From: Blastocatellia bacterium | GTDB taxonomy: Bacteria; Acidobacteriota; Blastocatellia; Chloracidobacteriales; JADJPF01 | Length of the DNA: 5,321 nt | Assembly: GCA_016789295.1 (NCBI GenBank) | Contig: JAEUQL010000293.1 | Location: 1 to 5,321 of the forward strand | Reading direction: 5' to 3' | In this document: one piece after another, positions 3,946 to 5,321 of the stretch | Numbering within the stretch: the first letter of the stretch is position 1 | Layout of the letters: the number at the start of each line of letters is the position of its first letter | Program-made: the position numbers and the translations under genes | The notes under the pieces: model-generated | The model's input: the letters and a program-made list of their open reading frames with translations, nothing else | Told to the model about the DNA's origin: nothing | The model's database searches: none

Positions 3946-5321
3946 ATGCAGTTTTCAGGCTTTTTCAGAAAACATAGAGCTATTCTATTTTTAATAATTC
4001 TTCTACTTATGTCTGCTCTTCCAAAATATTTATCTTCAGAAGCAGACACCCACTTATCTGATGAAGGTTTTGAAGGTTCACGCTTTCCAAACTTCGACAT
4101 CAGAGCCAAACAGTTTACGGATGTAACTTTAACTAGTAACAACTTATCTGAAGTGGATTTTGGTGATGTTGGTTTGGCCAGCAGGTTGAATGGAAGACTG
4201 AAGTTGGAAGAGGCAAAAGTTCAACTACAGACTCTTAAGCAGAAAGTATCGGGTCTGCAACTTCGATGGTCAGAGTTGCAAGAAACTCCAAGAACTATCT
4301 TTAGCTATCAGATGCCTCTGACAGAAACTTCTACTGCAACTACCGAATCTATTGCACGCAGGTTTATTTCTAATAATAATGTCCTCTATGGCTTTGATGG
4401 TACAAGCAACGATCTGAAGATCGTTCGTAACTACACCACACGTCACAACGGACTTCGCCATCTGGTCTTGCAGCAAGAGAGCAACGGTCTGCAAGTTTTT
4501 GGTGCAGAAGCACGCTTCACAATAGATGCCAAAGGGCAGGTTGTTATGGTAGCAAGCGATCTTGCACCATCAATCTCTTCCACTATTATCAATACAGTTG
4601 CAAAGATCACTGCTCTTCAAGCACTAAAACTTGCAGCCGAAAATGTAGAGCTTGTTCTTGATGAAAGAGTTAAAGTAGCCTCAAAGAGTGATTCAGTAGA
4701 GCGTGCAACAACCTTCACTTCTGGAAACAGCTTTGCAAACAGTCCAACAGCAAGACTGATGCTTTTCCCAATGAGTAAAGGTAATGTTAGACTTGCTTGG
4801 CAAGTTAGACTTGCGAGTAGATATTCACCTGACAGTTTTGCAGTCTTTATCGATGCAGAGAAGGGCACTGTGCTACTGCGTCAGAACATGACTTGGTACT
4901 TTGCCGATAGACCACAGTTTAGAGTTTTTACTACACCAAGTCCTCAACCAAATATACCTTTTGTTTCCTTAAACCCTGCTCTTGTTGCACGTGAACTTGC
5001 TGTGGAGACTGCCGATCCTATAGCATCACCGAAAGGTTGGCTAGATCCAGCCAACCCAACAACTGTAGGCAATAATGTGATAGCTCAAGAAGATCTAGAT
5101 GCTAACAATGTTGGTGGTTTCAGACCTGTTGCACAAAATCTACTTTTTGACTATCCATTAACTCTTGCTACTGTAGGCCAAGAACCTGAAATGTTTCAGG
5201 CGGCATCGGTAACAAACCTCTTCTATCGCTGCAATCTTATTCATGACTATCTTTACAGACTAGGTTTTGATGAGGCTGCAGGAAATTTTCAAGTAGACAA
5301 TTTTGGTCGTGGTGGATTGGG
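3946..5321 (+). CDS. Secreted M36 (fungalysin-like) metallopeptidase, N-terminal part (3' truncated)
   Basis: The first 458 residues of an exported zinc endopeptidase precursor; the frame runs off the right edge. Basic residues R8-K9-H10-R11 and a hydrophobic stretch (about 12-25) form a signal peptide, with cleavage likely near 25-35. Residues 80-115 look helical and may be coiled-coil. An FTP-type propeptide follows: FSYQMPLTETST (119-130), then HLVLQQESNGLQVFGAEARF (172-191) with the typical QQ-x(n)-VFGAE and DAKGQVV turn. Residues 210-320 resemble the second propeptide part, ending in FVFIDAEKG-like strand AVFIDAEKG (299-307). The catalytic domain begins at SPKGWLD (361-367) and shows TVGNNVIAQED (373-383), TNLFYRCNLIHDYLYRLGF (423-441) and AGNFQVDNFGRGG (445-457), blocks typical of M36. 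The HExxH zinc site lies beyond the window, so activity cannot be judged. Start: ATG with AAGGA six bases upstream. The propeptide normally keeps such enzymes inactive until secretion. The gene is divergent from the ATP-grasp operon and probably independent of it. Confidence 0.9.
   Translation, partial: MQFSGFFRKHRAILFLIILLLMSALPKYLSSEADTHLSDEGFEGSRFPNFDIRAKQFTDVTLTSNNLSEVDFGDVGLASRLNGRLKLEEAKVQLQTLKQKVSGLQLRWSELQETPRTIFSYQMPLTETSTATTESIARRFISNNNVLYGFDGTSNDLKIVRNYTTRHNGLRHLVLQQESNGLQVFGAEARFTIDAKGQVVMVASDLAPSISSTIINTVAKITALQALKLAAENVELVLDERVKVASKSDSVERATTFTSGNSFANSPTARLMLFPMSKGNVRLAWQVRLASRYSPDSFAVFIDAEKGTVLLRQNMTWYFADRPQFRVFTTPSPQPNIPFVSLNPALVARELAVETADPIASPKGWLDPANPTTVGNNVIAQEDLDANNVGGFRPVAQNLLFDYPLTLATVGQEPEMFQAASVTNLFYRCNLIHDYLYRLGFDEAAGNFQVDNFGRGGL

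Noticed and set aside
3918..4868. Three minus-strand open frames of 74-83 aa opposite the M36 gene
   Set aside because: The sense strand encodes a recognisable protease throughout; these frames are low in sense and lack ribosome sites or homology I can recognise.

Overview
This window is bacterial chromosomal DNA of moderately low GC (about 40% by eye, not counted). It has closely packed genes, Shine-Dalgarno sites of the usual AGGAGG type and ATG or GTG starts. The secreted M36-type protease and a response regulator with a Cys-x2-Cys tail suggest a free-living, probably Gram-negative lineage. The sequence alone does not let me name a phylum.

Layout from left to right. (1) 2-409, plus strand: the C-terminal half of 6-phosphogluconolactonase (pentose phosphate pathway), cut by the window edge. 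(2) 410-518: a short convergent gap with a weak hairpin. (3) 3375 down to 519, minus strand: a tight three-gene operon. Its order is an RimK-like ATP-grasp ligase (307 aa), a circularly permuted ATP-grasp protein related to glutathionylspermidine synthase (451 aa, GTG start with a full AGGAGG), and a response regulator (188 aa) whose ATG overlaps the previous stop as ATGA. (4) 3376-3945: a 570-base divergent intergenic region. It holds a good sigma70-like promoter for the operon, a 12-bp perfect palindrome on the -10, a second dyad beside the -35, and further right a cluster of hairpins ending in a long imperfect palindrome at 3694-3766. (5) 3946 to the right edge, plus strand: the N-terminal 458 residues of a secreted M36 (fungalysin-like) metallopeptidase, comprising signal peptide, propeptide and the start of the catalytic domain.

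The most interesting unit is the minus-strand operon. Two different ATP-grasp enzymes, each expected to join a carboxylate to an amine with ATP, are made together with a response regulator that has no DNA-binding domain. This suggests an uncharacterised route to a small peptide or amide, or a protein-modifying system, tied to a phosphorelay. No sensor kinase, transporter or precursor peptide is visible here, so the product is unknown. The second point of interest is the hairpin cluster between the operon and the protease gene, where one segment can pair with either of two neighbours.
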